Of a stretch of 64,000 bases of DNA, positions 1-8,905 are shown piece after piece (within the stretch, counting starts at the first letter, position 1; every line of letters begins with the position of its first letter). The notes under the pieces were generated by a model. It did no database searches and had not been told where the DNA came from. It saw nothing but the letters and a program-made list of their open reading frames with translations. The position numbers and the translations under genes were made by a program. Source of the stretch: Pseudomonadota bacterium (GTDB lineage Bacteria > Myxococcota_A > UBA796 > UBA9615); NCBI GenBank assembly GCA_024229515.1, contig JAAESI010000264.1, positions 1-64,000 of the forward strand, written 5' to 3'.

Positions 1-2
1 AC

Positions 3-224
3 ACGCCGCGGACCAACGGCAAAGCCGAGCGATTCATCCAAACGCTGCAGCGAGAGTGGGCCTACGGCCGGGTCTATCAGAGCTCAGCCGAGCGAAACGA
101 ACGCCTCTGGGACTGGCTCAACTACTACAATCACCAGCGCCTCCACGGAGGCATCGGGCATCAACCGCCCATCTCCCGGATTGACTCGTCAAACCGGAAC
201 AACGTCCCTGGTCACGACAACTAG
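3..224 (+). mobile_element. IS481-like transposase, 3' end only
   Basis: The last 73 codons of a DDE integrase-type transposase run in from the left edge and stop at a TAG. The segment has the NGKAERF motif that carries the final catalytic Glu of the rve fold, followed by the NYYNHQRLHGGIG and NNVPGHDN pieces typical of the IS481/IS3-like C-terminus. The first two Asp residues of the triad lie outside the window, so intactness cannot be judged. Its stop overlaps the 3' end of the minus-strand membrane-protein gene that follows, so the element appears to have inserted into that gene. The family assignment is from motif memory; IS3 is the alternative. Confidence 0.85.
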
Positions 225-704
225 CGGCATCCGGGCGACCCCGTTCAGTTCCGTGAACTGCTGCGCGTACGAGCCGTTGGTGAACTCGTAGACGACCGTC
301 TTGGGGTGCGGCGTGATCTCGAACGGCGCGGGGCGAAATGCCTCCCACACGAACATGGGAAGCAGGATCGCCAACGCGACGCCCATGGCGGCCCAGCGCC
401 GAGCCGGTCCCTCGTAGGACTCCATCAACCAGAGCGCGAGGAACGCAGCGCTGAGGCTCAGAACGACCCGGCGCGCGGTCCGGAACCGGAGCGAGCCGAC
501 GATGGCGCGGTCGCACCCCGCACAAGCGGGCACCGTCACCGAGAACCGCTTTCCGTAGCTCCAAAACAGCAGCGTGTACCAGCCGATCGAGAACGCCGAG
601 ACCTTGGTGCCGCGGCCCGGCGAGGCGACGCCGCAGCGCACGCAGCGGTCCGGCCACTACACGGTGGCGGTGCGGTCGAGAACCACCTCGAAGGGGAGCA
701 GCAT
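189..704 (-). pseudogene. Zinc-ribbon membrane protein, broken by TAG and by IS insertion
   Basis: An uncharacterised small membrane protein. An ATG at 704 starts the reading frame MLLPFEVVLDRTATV, which meets a TAG at 657-659; the same frame then continues into WPDRCVRCGV. The shortest open version would start at the GTG at 641, inside a CxxC pair (CVRC). A second CxxC (CAGC) follows about 40 residues later, so the intact protein was probably a zinc ribbon followed by two hydrophobic segments (around LSLSAAFLALWLM and MGVALAILLPMFVW). At the 3' end the last 11 or so codons are antisense to the transposase end, so the native C-terminus is lost. Two independent lesions make a pseudogene likely, although the TAG could be a sequencing error. 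Confidence 0.6.
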
Positions 705-757
705 CGGGCCCAGAGTACATCTTGTTGCTCGGCCGGGGGTGTGGCAGCGTGCCACGC

Positions 758-1303
758 ATGACGACCCGACTTTGGTTCCTCTTCCTCCTCCTGTTCGCCC
801 TGTCGGGCTGCACCTCCGCCGGCGGAACGCTCGGGATCGGGGACGACGACGACTCGGCTCCCGACGACGACGACGACGACGACGACGCCACGTCCTGGGA
901 AGGCATCTACGACGGCGAGCTGATCATGTTCATCAAGGACGAAGACTTCGACAGCGAGTGCTGGGGCGACGTCCGCCTCGAGGTCGACGGCGACGGTGTG
1001 CTCCTCGGGGGTGGGGTCTGCCTCCTGTTCGACTTCCTCGAGATCGAGCACGAGTTCACCGGCGTGGTCACCACCGGCGGCGCCATCGAAGGCCTCGTGA
1101 CCGTCAGCCGCGGCGAGGGAGGCCCCGGCGGCGGCGGCGGCGGCGAGGACAGCGTCTACGAGTTCAAGGGCGACGCCGGCGACGATCTGGAGCTCTGGTG
1201 GTTCGGCGAGTGGGAGTTCGGCGGCGGCGGCGGCGGCCCCGGTGGTGGCGGCGGCGGCTCGGTCGAGATCTTCGGCGAGGTCTACGCCTGGCCCCAGGAG
1301 TAG
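758..1303 (+). CDS. Asp-rich linker lipoprotein
   Basis: A predicted exported lipoprotein of 181 residues and unknown role. The chosen ATG gives MTTRLWFLFLLLFALSGC, a textbook type II signal with lipobox LSGC; an in-frame start 36 bases earlier would bury it. The lipidated Cys is followed by an acidic linker (GDDDDSAPDDDDDDDD), then a domain of about 140 residues with two Gly-rich runs (GGPGGGGGG and GGGGGGPGGGGGG). No catalytic motif is seen. The acidic linker is shared with the lipoprotein at 2483-3091 and the CotH protein at 29173-30864, pointing to a common sorting or spacer device in this organism. It stands alone ahead of rsgA. Confidence 0.85.
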   Translation: MTTRLWFLFLLLFALSGCTSAGGTLGIGDDDDSAPDDDDDDDDATSWEGIYDGELIMFIKDEDFDSECWGDVRLEVDGDGVLLGGGVCLLFDFLEIEHEFTGVVTTGGAIEGLVTVSRGEGGPGGGGGGEDSVYEFKGDAGDDLELWWFGEWEFGGGGGGPGGGGGGSVEIFGEVYAWPQE

Positions 1304-1344
1304 CGCCTCTGAATGCGCGGCCCCCAGCCCCGCTCCCACGGCGG

Positions 1345-2417
1345 ATGCATGACCTGACAGACCTCGGCTGGAGCGAGGAGCTCCGGTCGGCACTCGACCA
1401 ACTCGACCCTCCTTCCCTCGACCCCGCGCGCAGCAGGCCGTCGAGGACCGCGGCCTGCTGCGCGCGATCGACGCCGCCGGCCCCCGCGACGTGCACCTCA
1501 GCGGACGGCTCCGACACCACGCCGCCAGCCGGCTCGACCTCCCCGCCGTGGGCGACTGGGTCGGCATCGACGGCGACGGTCGGGTGCACGCGGTGCTGCC
1601 CCGTCGGACCGCGTTCGTACGGCGCGCCGCAGGGGACCGGAGCGAACCCCAGGTCCTCGCCGCCAATGTGGACGTCGCCCTGCTGGTGACGTCGTTGAAC
1701 CACGAGTTCAACCCCCGCCGCATCGAGCGCTGGGTCACCGCCGCGTGGGACGCCGGAAGCACGCCCGTGATCGTCTTCAACAAGGCCGACCTCGTCGACC
1801 GCCCCGAGCGCTTCCCCAGCAAGCTCGGCTCGTTGGCCGCGTCCGTCGCCCACGTCACCATGAGCGCCCTGCGCGGGGACGGCGTCGACCAGCTCGCGCC
1901 GTGGCTCGGGGCCGGCCAGACCCTGGCGCTGCTGGGCTCATCGGGGGTCGGCAAGTCGACCCTCGCCAACCGACTCCTCGGCGAGGAGGTTCAGGTCGTC
2001 AAAGCCATCCGGGACGATGACTCCATGGGCCGGCACACCACCGTTCGGCGCCAGCTGTTGCTGCTGCCGGAGGACCGGGGGCTCCTGATCGACACCCCCG
2101 GGCTGCGCGAGCTGCAGCTGTGGTGGAACAACGGCGCTTCGGCCTCCGCCGCCTACGACGACGTCGAAGGCTTCGCCCGCGGGTGCCAGTTCCGCGACTG
2201 CACCCACGACGATGAGCCCGGGTGCGCCGTCCGCGCCGCCATCGAGGGCGGGAACCTGCGCATCGGGCGCCTCAACGGCTGGCGCAAGCTCCAGCGAGAG
2301 CAGGCCTATGAGGAGCGGCGGCAGAGCGGCTTCCTGGCGCGTCGCCAGCAGCGAGCGCTGTCCAAACGGATCACGAAAGCGGCCCGTCAGAAGCGCCGGC
2401 ATCGCGGTTTGGAGTGA
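1345..2417 (+). CDS. rsgA: RsgA ribosome-assembly GTPase, apparent frameshift
   Basis: Small-ribosomal-subunit GTPase A, a circularly permuted GTPase that checks late 30S maturation. From the ATG at 1345 the start reads MHDLTDLGWSEELRSAL and goes on to LDPAR, then the frame breaks near 1421-1435. The rest (QQAVEDRGLLRAID onward) is in the third frame, where no start codon exists upstream of a GTG at 1491. An OB fold (SGRLRHHAASR, PAVGDWVGI) is followed by G4 NKAD, then the P-loop GSSGVGKST, G3 DTPG and a C-terminal zinc knuckle (CQFRDC, H, C), the permuted order diagnostic of RsgA. The N-terminal words match the family, so I read one gene with a one-base indel rather than a short protein starting inside the OB fold. 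Confidence 0.85.
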
Positions 2418-2482
2418 ACCGGGTTGCGCCAGTCACTTGAGGACCGGGGCCGCCTCATGTACACCGGGACGCTGGAACGCAC

Positions 2483-3091
2483 ATGATGATGACGAATCGC
2501 CGCCTTCTCCTCCTGATCGCCCTGCTCACGCTGTTGGCGATGCTCCTGGCCGCTTGCACCCCTACCCGGCGCGGAGGGCGGGGCGACGACGACGACGACT
2601 CCGCCCCGGACGACGACGATGATTCGGTCGGAACCGACGACGACGACATCGCCGACGACGATGACGACTCGGTCGGCGACGACGACGACATCGTCGACGA
2701 CGATGACGACTCGGTCGGTGATGACGACGACGCGACGAACGATCTCAGCGGCTTCTGGTTCGGTACCCCCACCGGCACCATCGACGTTGACGGGAACGTT
2801 TACGACTGCGCGCCGTCTGACAGTGAGGTCGAGCTCGACGTGACATCCGGCGGTTTGGCCTCCGGCACGATGGGCTGCTGGCTGAACGAGCTGTCCCTCC
2901 TATGCGCCGCCCACCCCTCCAACGTGAACGTCAACGCCGGCCCGGCCCAGATGCAGATCGACTGCGTGGGCGAGTTCTTCACGGTCGAATGGGACACCGA
3001 CGGCCAGAGCTACCTTGGCGGATCGATCAACGGTACGGTCGACATCGGATCGATCGTGACGGTCGACATCGACTTCATCCTGCAGCGGTAG
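2483..3091 (+). CDS. Lipoprotein with repeated Asp-rich linker
   Basis: A predicted lipoprotein of 202 residues and unknown function. Three ATG codons in a row open the gene; a hydrophobic stretch LLLLIALLTLLAMLLAAC ends in the lipobox LAAC. Residues about 34-85 are a repetitive acidic linker built from units such as DDDDDSVGDDDDI, longer than in the lipoprotein at 758-1303. The remaining 115 residues have beta-rich composition and three Cys (YDCAPS, MGCWLN, LLCAAH) plus a later Cys (IDCVG), suggesting disulfides and export. It lies 10 bases before the CsgG-like gene, so co-transcription with the following operon is possible. Confidence 0.85.
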   Translation: MMMTNRRLLLLIALLTLLAMLLAACTPTRRGGRGDDDDDSAPDDDDDSVGTDDDDIADDDDDSVGDDDDIVDDDDDSVGDDDDATNDLSGFWFGTPTGTIDVDGNVYDCAPSDSEVELDVTSGGLASGTMGCWLNELSLLCAAHPSNVNVNAGPAQMQIDCVGEFFTVEWDTDGQSYLGGSINGTVDIGSIVTVDIDFILQR

Positions 3092-3101
3092 AGTTCCCCG
3101 C

Positions 3102-4802
3102 GTGACGCGGGTCCTCCTGGTTTCGACGCTCCTGTTCGGGCTGCTGCTGCCCGGGTTGGCGCTCGCCGACGATCCGCCCGCGGTCGCGATCCTCGATCTC
3201 AGCAACGACACCGGGGATGCGTCCTTCGACTCGGCGGGGCCCGGCGTCGCCGCGATCCTGCTGACGAAGTTCACCAAGACCTCCGCCTTGCGCGTGGTCG
3301 AACGCTCCGCCCTCCAGGCGATCACCGACGAGATCGATCTGGGCGCCACCGGCCTGGTCGATCCGAGCACCGCGGCCAAGGCGGGCAAGCTCGTCGGTGC
3401 CGACTACGTGGTCGCCGGCTCGCTGTTTACGGTCAAGCTGCCGTCGATCGCGGTGTCCGTCCGCATCGTCGACGTCGAGACCGGCGAGGTCGTCGCCGCC
3501 GAGGAGGTCGTCGGCGAGGTCGGCGAGCGAGGCGAGGAGTTCTTCGTGCTCGTGGACGAACTGGCCTACCTCGTCCTGGACGCGGTGGAGGTCCGATTGG
3601 GCAGCAAGGACCGGATCGAGTTCGGGCAGATCGACGTGCGCAACCTGGAGACGGTCGGACTGTTCGGCTCCGCCCTCCAGGCCCTGGACCGGGGCGACAA
3701 CGACGCCGCCGAGGGGCTGCTCGGTCGGGCCCTCGCGTTGGAGCCCGGCTTCACGCTCGCAGCCGAGACGCTGGCGTCCATCGCTGCCGACATCTCCGCC
3801 CGGCGCACCGACGTCGCCCACGACTCGGTGCTCGCCACCCGCGCGGTGTGGGACGCCATCCGCGAGGCCACCGACGGCGCCCCCTTCGAGCCGGACGCCG
3901 GCTGCAAGCAGGCGGTGCGGGCGCGGCTGATGCTCATCGAAGGCGAGTACGCCGCCTACCTGGAGGCCGAAGAGGCCCGCCTCGCCGCAACCATCGCCTT
4001 GCTCGAGCGCACCCCTTCGGATGACCACGGCAACCTCGGCTCCGACTTCGGCAGCTGCTGGCGCGCCACCCTGCAGGCCGCCGGGGCCGACCGGATCCGC
4101 ACGTACCAGTACAACGAGAAGCCGTTCTGGCCGTTCGACATCAAGGAAGACCTCGCCGACGTCCGCATCCGGCTGGGCCAGACCGACACCGCCACCGCGA
4201 TGATCGTGGATGCGTGGCAGGACCGCGGGCCCCAGGAGGAGATCCACGGCCGGCCCGCGCATCCCCGAGGTTGGGCGGAGCGCAACGGGCTCGTGGACCT
4301 GGCTGTCGTCTACCAGCAGGAACGGCTGCGGGGGGCCGAGCTGCGGGGCGACACGAAGGAGGCGCACAGCGCCCTCGATGGTCTCGAAGAGGCGGTCGAG
4401 GTCGCGCAGAAGCGGGCCGAGTCCAAGCGGGTGTGGGAGGTGTTCGTGGCGCGCCTCGCCACCGAAGAGGCCAGCGCGGACCTGCTCAAGACCGAGAGCC
4501 GCTCCCTGGGGTACGTCACCAAGACGATGCCGGCGAAGTACGCCGCGTACCGCGACTTCTGCCGCCGCGTCGAGGACGGCTACTACGACCAGGTGAGGGC
4601 CGCGGACCCTCGTCTGTTCCGGGAGGTCGCTCGCTCGTGGCGCAAGATCGCTGACTCGACGTGGAGCAACTGGTGGGACCTGGAGCGCAAGCTCAGCCAC
4701 CTGCTGACGTACCACCAGCAGGTCCCCCCCGCGAACGACGAAGAGGCCGAGAAGTACCGCGAGGAGCTGGAGCGCTTCGTCACCGGGAAGTTCCGCCCAT
4801 GA
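3102..4802 (+). CDS. CsgG/FlgO-like domain protein with TPR-like C-terminal part
   Basis: An exported 566-residue protein. The GTG start is followed by a cleavable signal (LLVSTLLFGLLLPGLALA). Residues about 25-165 resemble the CsgG/LpoB/FlgO fold: VAILDLSNDTG, then VVERSALQAI and GKLVGADYVVAGSL, in the order seen in that family. Residues 185-235 carry a TPR-like pair (ALQALDRGDNDAAEGLLGRALALEPG); the rest is helical and unrecognised. In CsgG relatives this domain builds secretion channels or activates peptidoglycan synthases, but which applies here cannot be told. The stop overlaps the next start as ATGA, so it heads a three-gene operon. Confidence 0.75.
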   Translation: MTRVLLVSTLLFGLLLPGLALADDPPAVAILDLSNDTGDASFDSAGPGVAAILLTKFTKTSALRVVERSALQAITDEIDLGATGLVDPSTAAKAGKLVGADYVVAGSLFTVKLPSIAVSVRIVDVETGEVVAAEEVVGEVGERGEEFFVLVDELAYLVLDAVEVRLGSKDRIEFGQIDVRNLETVGLFGSALQALDRGDNDAAEGLLGRALALEPGFTLAAETLASIAADISARRTDVAHDSVLATRAVWDAIREATDGAPFEPDAGCKQAVRARLMLIEGEYAAYLEAEEARLAATIALLERTPSDDHGNLGSDFGSCWRATLQAAGADRIRTYQYNEKPFWPFDIKEDLADVRIRLGQTDTATAMIVDAWQDRGPQEEIHGRPAHPRGWAERNGLVDLAVVYQQERLRGAELRGDTKEAHSALDGLEEAVEVAQKRAESKRVWEVFVARLATEEASADLLKTESRSLGYVTKTMPAKYAAYRDFCRRVEDGYYDQVRAADPRLFREVARSWRKIADSTWSNWWDLERKLSHLLTYHQQVPPANDEEAEKYREELERFVTGKFRP

Positions 4803-5788
4803 GCCGGCTCATCCTGCTGATCGCGGCGTTTGCGCTGCTCCCCCGGAGTGCGGCGGCGCGCAACGACGAAGAGGGCATGGTCCCCATGTGGATCGTCAGC
4901 GGGGCGGTGCAGCACACGGTCAACTCGGACTGCTCCGGGGACCCCCGCACCGGCGAGCGCTCCGGCCTCCCCGAGGGGCTCCGCGTGCTCGCCAAACCGC
5001 TGCGCAACTGCGGCAACTGGATGCGGATCCACGTCGTCACCGGCACCGGGCAGGTGCAGCGGCTGATCACGTCCCCGGACAGCCTCTCGGCCAAGCCGCC
5101 CAAGAAGGACCCCTGGGTGGGGGCCGACGTGCTCGAGTCCGGCTGGGCCCGGGGCACCATTTGGGGTGCGCCCGTGGACGGCTCCGACATCGGCCCGGTG
5201 CCCCTGCGCGAGGGCGAGCACGTCGACTTGTTGGACAAGAACGACCTCTGGGTCGTGCGCACGGCGACCGGGCAGTCCCTGGCGGTGCGCTGGGGCGCGG
5301 TGGAGTTCAACCGCGATCCGGTGATGCAGGGGAGCTCCGGCGCAGATCGCAAGGAAGCTCGGGAGCGTTGGGAGGCGGGCCGGGCGGCGCGCAAGGGTGT
5401 CCCCATCGGGACGGTGCCGCCGTCCGAGGAGCTCGTCCAGGGTGCGCGCAAGCTCCAGGGTCGCCTCTACACCTTCGGGATCAGCGCCAAGGACGTCGAT
5501 GACGAGGTCTTCACCGACGGCTGGCTGGACCCCGTGCAGCAGACCCTGCGCCGGGAATGCGGCAGCTACGTCCGGGCCGAGGAGGCCTGCGGCACGTACG
5601 TGCTCGACTACTCCGCCTTCGGTGCGTGGAGGCCCCGCTCCGGCGGCGGTACGGTCATCGTGTTGGCCGAACTGACGGGCACCGAGACGGTCGCTGGCGC
5701 CGTCGTCCCGCGGCTGCGGCTGCTGGTGCTGGAGCCGTGGAAGGCGTCCGGCGGCGTGGGCCCCGAGTGGGCCGAGGGGAGCAAGTGA
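4799..5788 (+). CDS. Exported protein of unknown function
   Basis: A 329-residue protein that I do not recognise. The ATG overlaps the preceding stop by four bases (ATGA) and yields a signal peptide (SRLILLIAAFALLPRSAAA). The mature part has Cys residues (SDCSGD, NCGNW, ECGSY, EACGTY), which suggests disulfides in the periplasm. There are no transmembrane segments after the signal and no catalytic motif. Operon position between a CsgG-like protein and a membrane-anchored coiled-coil protein suggests a shared envelope function. Confidence 0.75.
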   Translation: MSRLILLIAAFALLPRSAAARNDEEGMVPMWIVSGAVQHTVNSDCSGDPRTGERSGLPEGLRVLAKPLRNCGNWMRIHVVTGTGQVQRLITSPDSLSAKPPKKDPWVGADVLESGWARGTIWGAPVDGSDIGPVPLREGEHVDLLDKNDLWVVRTATGQSLAVRWGAVEFNRDPVMQGSSGADRKEARERWEAGRAARKGVPIGTVPPSEELVQGARKLQGRLYTFGISAKDVDDEVFTDGWLDPVQQTLRRECGSYVRAEEACGTYVLDYSAFGAWRPRSGGGTVIVLAELTGTETVAGAVVPRLRLLVLEPWKASGGVGPEWAEGSK

Positions 5789-6507
5789 TGGAGTCGAAGG
5801 TCCCGCTGTTCGTGCTCGCTGCCGCGATCGTGCTCGGGGCGCTGGCCGTCGCCACCTCGGGGGATGGCGATGTCGAGGCGCTGGAGGCCCGCATCGCGAG
5901 CCTGGAGCGCCAGGTCCAGACCCTCGAACAGCAAGCCGCGACGGAGACGACGCGTGCCCAGGTCCGCCGGTCCACCGCCGAGGCATCGGCCGCGTTCGAA
6001 GGACGCCGCCGGGACCGCCCCCGCGGACACCGGGGGGCGGCGCTGCCGGGCGTGGACGTGGAGTCGGACGTGGTCGTTCCCCGAGCCTCCCCCGCGCTCG
6101 CGGATGCGCTGCGCGAAGGCAGCGACGATCCCGAGGTGCGCGAGCAGCTCGGCGCCGTCATCCGGGACGAGATGGACGCCGCCCGCGAGGAGCGGTGGGA
6201 GGAGCGCCGCGAGCGCAGCGCCCTGCGCCGGGAAGAGCGTGTGGAGCAGCTTCGCGCCGACGCCGGACTGACCGACGAGCAGGCTGACTTCGTCGAGGGA
6301 CTGCTGACCGACGAGTCCGAGGCTGTCTGGGCCATGTTCCGCGCCGCCCGCGAGGACGGCAGCTGGGGCGACGCCCACGACAAGGCCGACGAGATGCGCG
6401 CCGACACCGACGAGCGGGCGGGCGAGCAGCTCAGCGACGAGCAGTTGGCGGCCTACCGCGCGATGCGCGAAGAGGAAGAAGCCCGCCGCTTCGGCCGGCG
6501 GCGCTAG
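5788..6507 (+). CDS. Membrane-anchored coiled-coil protein, Spy/CpxP-like tail
   Basis: A 239-residue protein that starts at the ATG sharing its A with the upstream TGA (TGATG). Residues 5-23 form an N-terminal anchor (VPLFVLAAAIVLGALAVA), then a coiled coil (VEALEARIASLERQVQTLEQQ). After an Arg-rich linker the C-terminal half is strongly charged and helical, with LTDEQADFVEGLL and LSDEQLAAYRAMR. These recall the LTxxQ repeats of Spy/CpxP periplasmic chaperones, but the resemblance is loose. It is the last gene of the operon that begins at 3102. Confidence 0.7.
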   Translation: MESKVPLFVLAAAIVLGALAVATSGDGDVEALEARIASLERQVQTLEQQAATETTRAQVRRSTAEASAAFEGRRRDRPRGHRGAALPGVDVESDVVVPRASPALADALREGSDDPEVREQLGAVIRDEMDAAREERWEERRERSALRREERVEQLRADAGLTDEQADFVEGLLTDESEAVWAMFRAAREDGSWGDAHDKADEMRADTDERAGEQLSDEQLAAYRAMREEEEARRFGRRR

Positions 6508-6517
6508 GAGCTCCGCG

Positions 6518-8002
6518 CTAGCTGACGCTGGCCGGCTTGCGATCGGCCCACGGAGCGGCCTTTTCGAGCTCCGCGGCGATGCGGAACAACGTCGCCTCGT
6601 CGCCGAACCGGGACGCGAACTGCACGCCGATCGGCAGCCCCGCGTCGTTCCAGTGCAGCGGCACGCTCATCGCCGGCTGGCCGGTCTGGTTGAACAGCTG
6701 CGTGTTCGGCGTCCAGCTGAGCTTGCTGTCGCCCATCTTGGCGAGCGAGAGGTCCAGCAGCGGCCGGACGTTCATCGTGCGCAGCAGGGCCAGTTGGGCG
6801 TTCTCGGACGACGTCGGCAGCAACTCGCCGATCCGGGCCGGCGGTCGACCCACGGCGGGGCTGACGAAGAGGTCGTGGGTCTCGAAGAAGTCGCCGACCT
6901 CGCGGCCGGTGCGCTGCATCGTCACCTGGGCATCCAGCAGCTCCCAGGACTTCGCCTTGTGGCCGATCTGCGACAGCAGCCAGGTGGCCGGCTCGTAGTC
7001 CGAGGCGCGCGGCTTGCGGCCCGCCCGCCGTGAGGTGTCCTCGACGAACCAGGCGATGCCGGTGGCGACCGTGAGGAAGTAGGCGTGGACCATCTTCGCC
7101 TTGTCGAACGGCGGCATCGCCTCGACGACCTCGTGGCCCATGTCCTTGAGCAGCTGCACCGCCTTGTCCACGCCGGCGACGCAGTCGGGGTGGGGCTCGC
7201 CGGCGTAGAGGTTCTCCCGCGTGAAGGCGACCCTGAGCTTTCCCGGGTCGGCGCCGACCTCCTCGAGCCACGGCCGGTCGTTGCGGGGCACGCCGTAGGG
7301 CTCGCCGGGGGTGACGACGTCTTCGATGTCGAGGAACGCGGCGCTGTCTCGGACCGAGCGGCAGAGCACGTGCTCCTGCACGAAGCCGCCCCACGCCTCG
7401 CCCGCGAACGGAGCCATCGTGACGCGACCGCGGGTGGGCTTGAGCCCGAACAGCCCGGTGTGCGACGCGGGGATGCGGATCGAGCCGCCGCCGTCGCCGC
7501 TGTGGGCCGCCGGCACCATGCGTGCGGCGACCGCGGCGCTGCTTCCGCCGGAGCTCCCGCCAGGGGTGTGGTCGGTGTTCCAGGGGTTGCGGCAGGGGCC
7601 CCGGAGCGCGGACTCGGTGATGCCCATGATCCCGAACTCGGGGGTGTTGGTCTTGCCGATGATCTGCAGGCCGGCGGCCTCGTACCGGTCGGCGGTGACG
7701 CTGCTGCGCTTGGCGATGTTGCCGACCTCGAGCTTCGTCGAGTTGGTGGTCGGCTCGCCCGCGATCTTGAGCTTCAGGTCCTTGACCAGGAACGGCACGC
7801 CCTTGAGGGGGCCGTCGGGGAGCTTGTCGGCGCGGCCGCGGGCGCGGTCGTACATCGTGTGGACGACCGCGTTCAGCGCGGGGTTGCGGGCCTCGATGCG
7901 CTCGATGGCGTCTTCGAGGAGCTCCTTGGGGGCGATCTCCCCCTTGCTCACCAGCTCAGCGAGGGAGGTGGCGTCGCGGTCGTCGTAGTCGGACAGATGC
8001 AT
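6518..8002 (-). CDS. Amidase signature family hydrolase
   Basis: A 494-residue amidase of the GatA/fatty-acid-amide-hydrolase type that hydrolyses C-N amide bonds. The Ser-cisSer-Lys triad is visible: Lys in PFLVKDLKL, then the Gly/Ser-rich signature (GGSSGGSSAAVAA) and DGGGSIRIPAS with the nucleophile serine. Length and order match stand-alone amidases, and no GatB or GatC neighbour is present, so tRNA amidotransfer is unlikely. The substrate is unknown. It has no signal peptide and is probably cytoplasmic. It converges with the upstream operon, 10 bases apart. Confidence 0.92.
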   Translation of the reverse strand: MHLSDYDDRDATSLAELVSKGEIAPKELLEDAIERIEARNPALNAVVHTMYDRARGRADKLPDGPLKGVPFLVKDLKLKIAGEPTTNSTKLEVGNIAKRSSVTADRYEAAGLQIIGKTNTPEFGIMGITESALRGPCRNPWNTDHTPGGSSGGSSAAVAARMVPAAHSGDGGGSIRIPASHTGLFGLKPTRGRVTMAPFAGEAWGGFVQEHVLCRSVRDSAAFLDIEDVVTPGEPYGVPRNDRPWLEEVGADPGKLRVAFTRENLYAGEPHPDCVAGVDKAVQLLKDMGHEVVEAMPPFDKAKMVHAYFLTVATGIAWFVEDTSRRAGRKPRASDYEPATWLLSQIGHKAKSWELLDAQVTMQRTGREVGDFFETHDLFVSPAVGRPPARIGELLPTSSENAQLALLRTMNVRPLLDLSLAKMGDSKLSWTPNTQLFNQTGQPAMSVPLHWNDAGLPIGVQFASRFGDEATLFRIAAELEKAAPWADRKPASVS

Positions 8003-8133
8003 CCGGGAAAGCTACACGACCGCGCCGCCCCCGGCTTCCAGGGTGTTTCTCCGCCTCGCCTCAACAACCTCTCCATGCCTGCGCCTCCGGCCTGCCACGA
8101 TCGCCCTGTAGACAGGGGCCACGGAGGCAGCTC

Positions 8134-8400
8134 ATGGCCCGCGGCGTCGCTTCGACTGAGTTCGTGCTGATCCTCGTGTTGATCGCGGTCGTCGCGATCG
8201 CGATCACGACTCAGTTCGGCGCGAAGGTGGACGCCAAGTGGCGCGCCACCGAGTCGGAGAGCACGCTGGACGAGGTCGTCTCCACCGTGACCGACAGCGG
8301 CTGCACCCTGGACTTCAACGAAGACACCGGTCGGTGGCACGATCCCGAGACCGGCCTGTTCGTCTCCTTCGAGGCGGCCGAGGCGGGAGGCTGCAGCTGA
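8134..8400 (+). CDS. Small pilin-like (Flp-type) membrane protein
   Basis: An 88-residue protein with an N-terminal GVASTEFVLILVLIAVVAIA segment, resembling the Flp/TadE type of pilin-like signal with a Glu five residues into the hydrophobic stretch. A short polar domain with two Cys (SGCTLD and the penultimate GGCS) follows. No pilus assembly genes are adjacent, so the pilin assignment is tentative and it may simply be a single-pass membrane protein. It is coupled to the next gene by TGATG overlap. Confidence 0.6.
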   Translation: MARGVASTEFVLILVLIAVVAIAITTQFGAKVDAKWRATESESTLDEVVSTVTDSGCTLDFNEDTGRWHDPETGLFVSFEAAEAGGCS

Positions 8401-8894
8401 TGGCCGAGTTCGGGACCACCAAGGACTTCACGTTCCCCCTGGAGCAGGTGCTCGCGCTGCTGTGCGACGAGGACCACATCCGGGCCAAGTACGAGCAGAT
8501 GGGGCACCGCGCGTTCGAGCCGTTGAGCTGGGAGCTCGGCGGCGAGGTGCGCACGATGCACAGCCGCCGCCGGGTGCCGCTGGAGGTGCCCCGCTTCGCC
8601 AAGAAGATCCTCGGGAAGGAGAACATCGTCGAGCAGCGGGAGCGGTGGGAGCCCGTCGGTGACGGCACCTGGCGCAACACCTGGTCCATCGACGTCCAGG
8701 GGAGCCCCATCTCGATCGCCGGCAGCGCTCTGCTGCGGCCCACCACCGCCGGTTGTGCGCAGGACGTCACCGGGCGCGCGAGCTGCTCGGTGCCGATCAT
8801 CGGCGGCAAGATCGCTGCGTTCGTCGCCAAGGACGCCGAAAAGGGGCTGCACATCGAGGACGCCATCGATCGGGCAGCGCTGCGGCGCGGCTGA
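8400..8894 (+). CDS. DUF2505-like SRPBCC-fold protein
   Basis: A 164-residue soluble protein that begins at the ATG overlapping the upstream TGA. The sequence (FTFPLEQVLALLCDEDHI, then WSIDVQGSPISIAG and GKIAAFVAKDAEKGLHIE) fits the DUF2505 family, a START/SRPBCC-like fold known mainly from actinobacteria and of undefined ligand. There are no catalytic residues to point to. It shares an operon with the pilin-like protein. Confidence 0.7.
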   Translation: MAEFGTTKDFTFPLEQVLALLCDEDHIRAKYEQMGHRAFEPLSWELGGEVRTMHSRRRVPLEVPRFAKKILGKENIVEQRERWEPVGDGTWRNTWSIDVQGSPISIAGSALLRPTTAGCAQDVTGRASCSVPIIGGKIAAFVAKDAEKGLHIEDAIDRAALRRG

Positions 8895-8905
8895 CCGGCG
8901 GTCCG

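Noticed and set aside
118..906. Ser-run protein on the minus strand
   Set aside because: The Ser runs are the reverse of the Asp-codon linker of the lipoprotein at 758-1303.
536..1969. Long minus-strand frame over rsgA
   Set aside because: Antisense to rsgA and the lipoprotein; no motifs.
2583..2750. Asp-run linker as an unstable phase-variable repeat
   Set aside because: Codons are mixed GAC/GAT and units are irregular, so slippage is less likely than selection for an acidic spacer.
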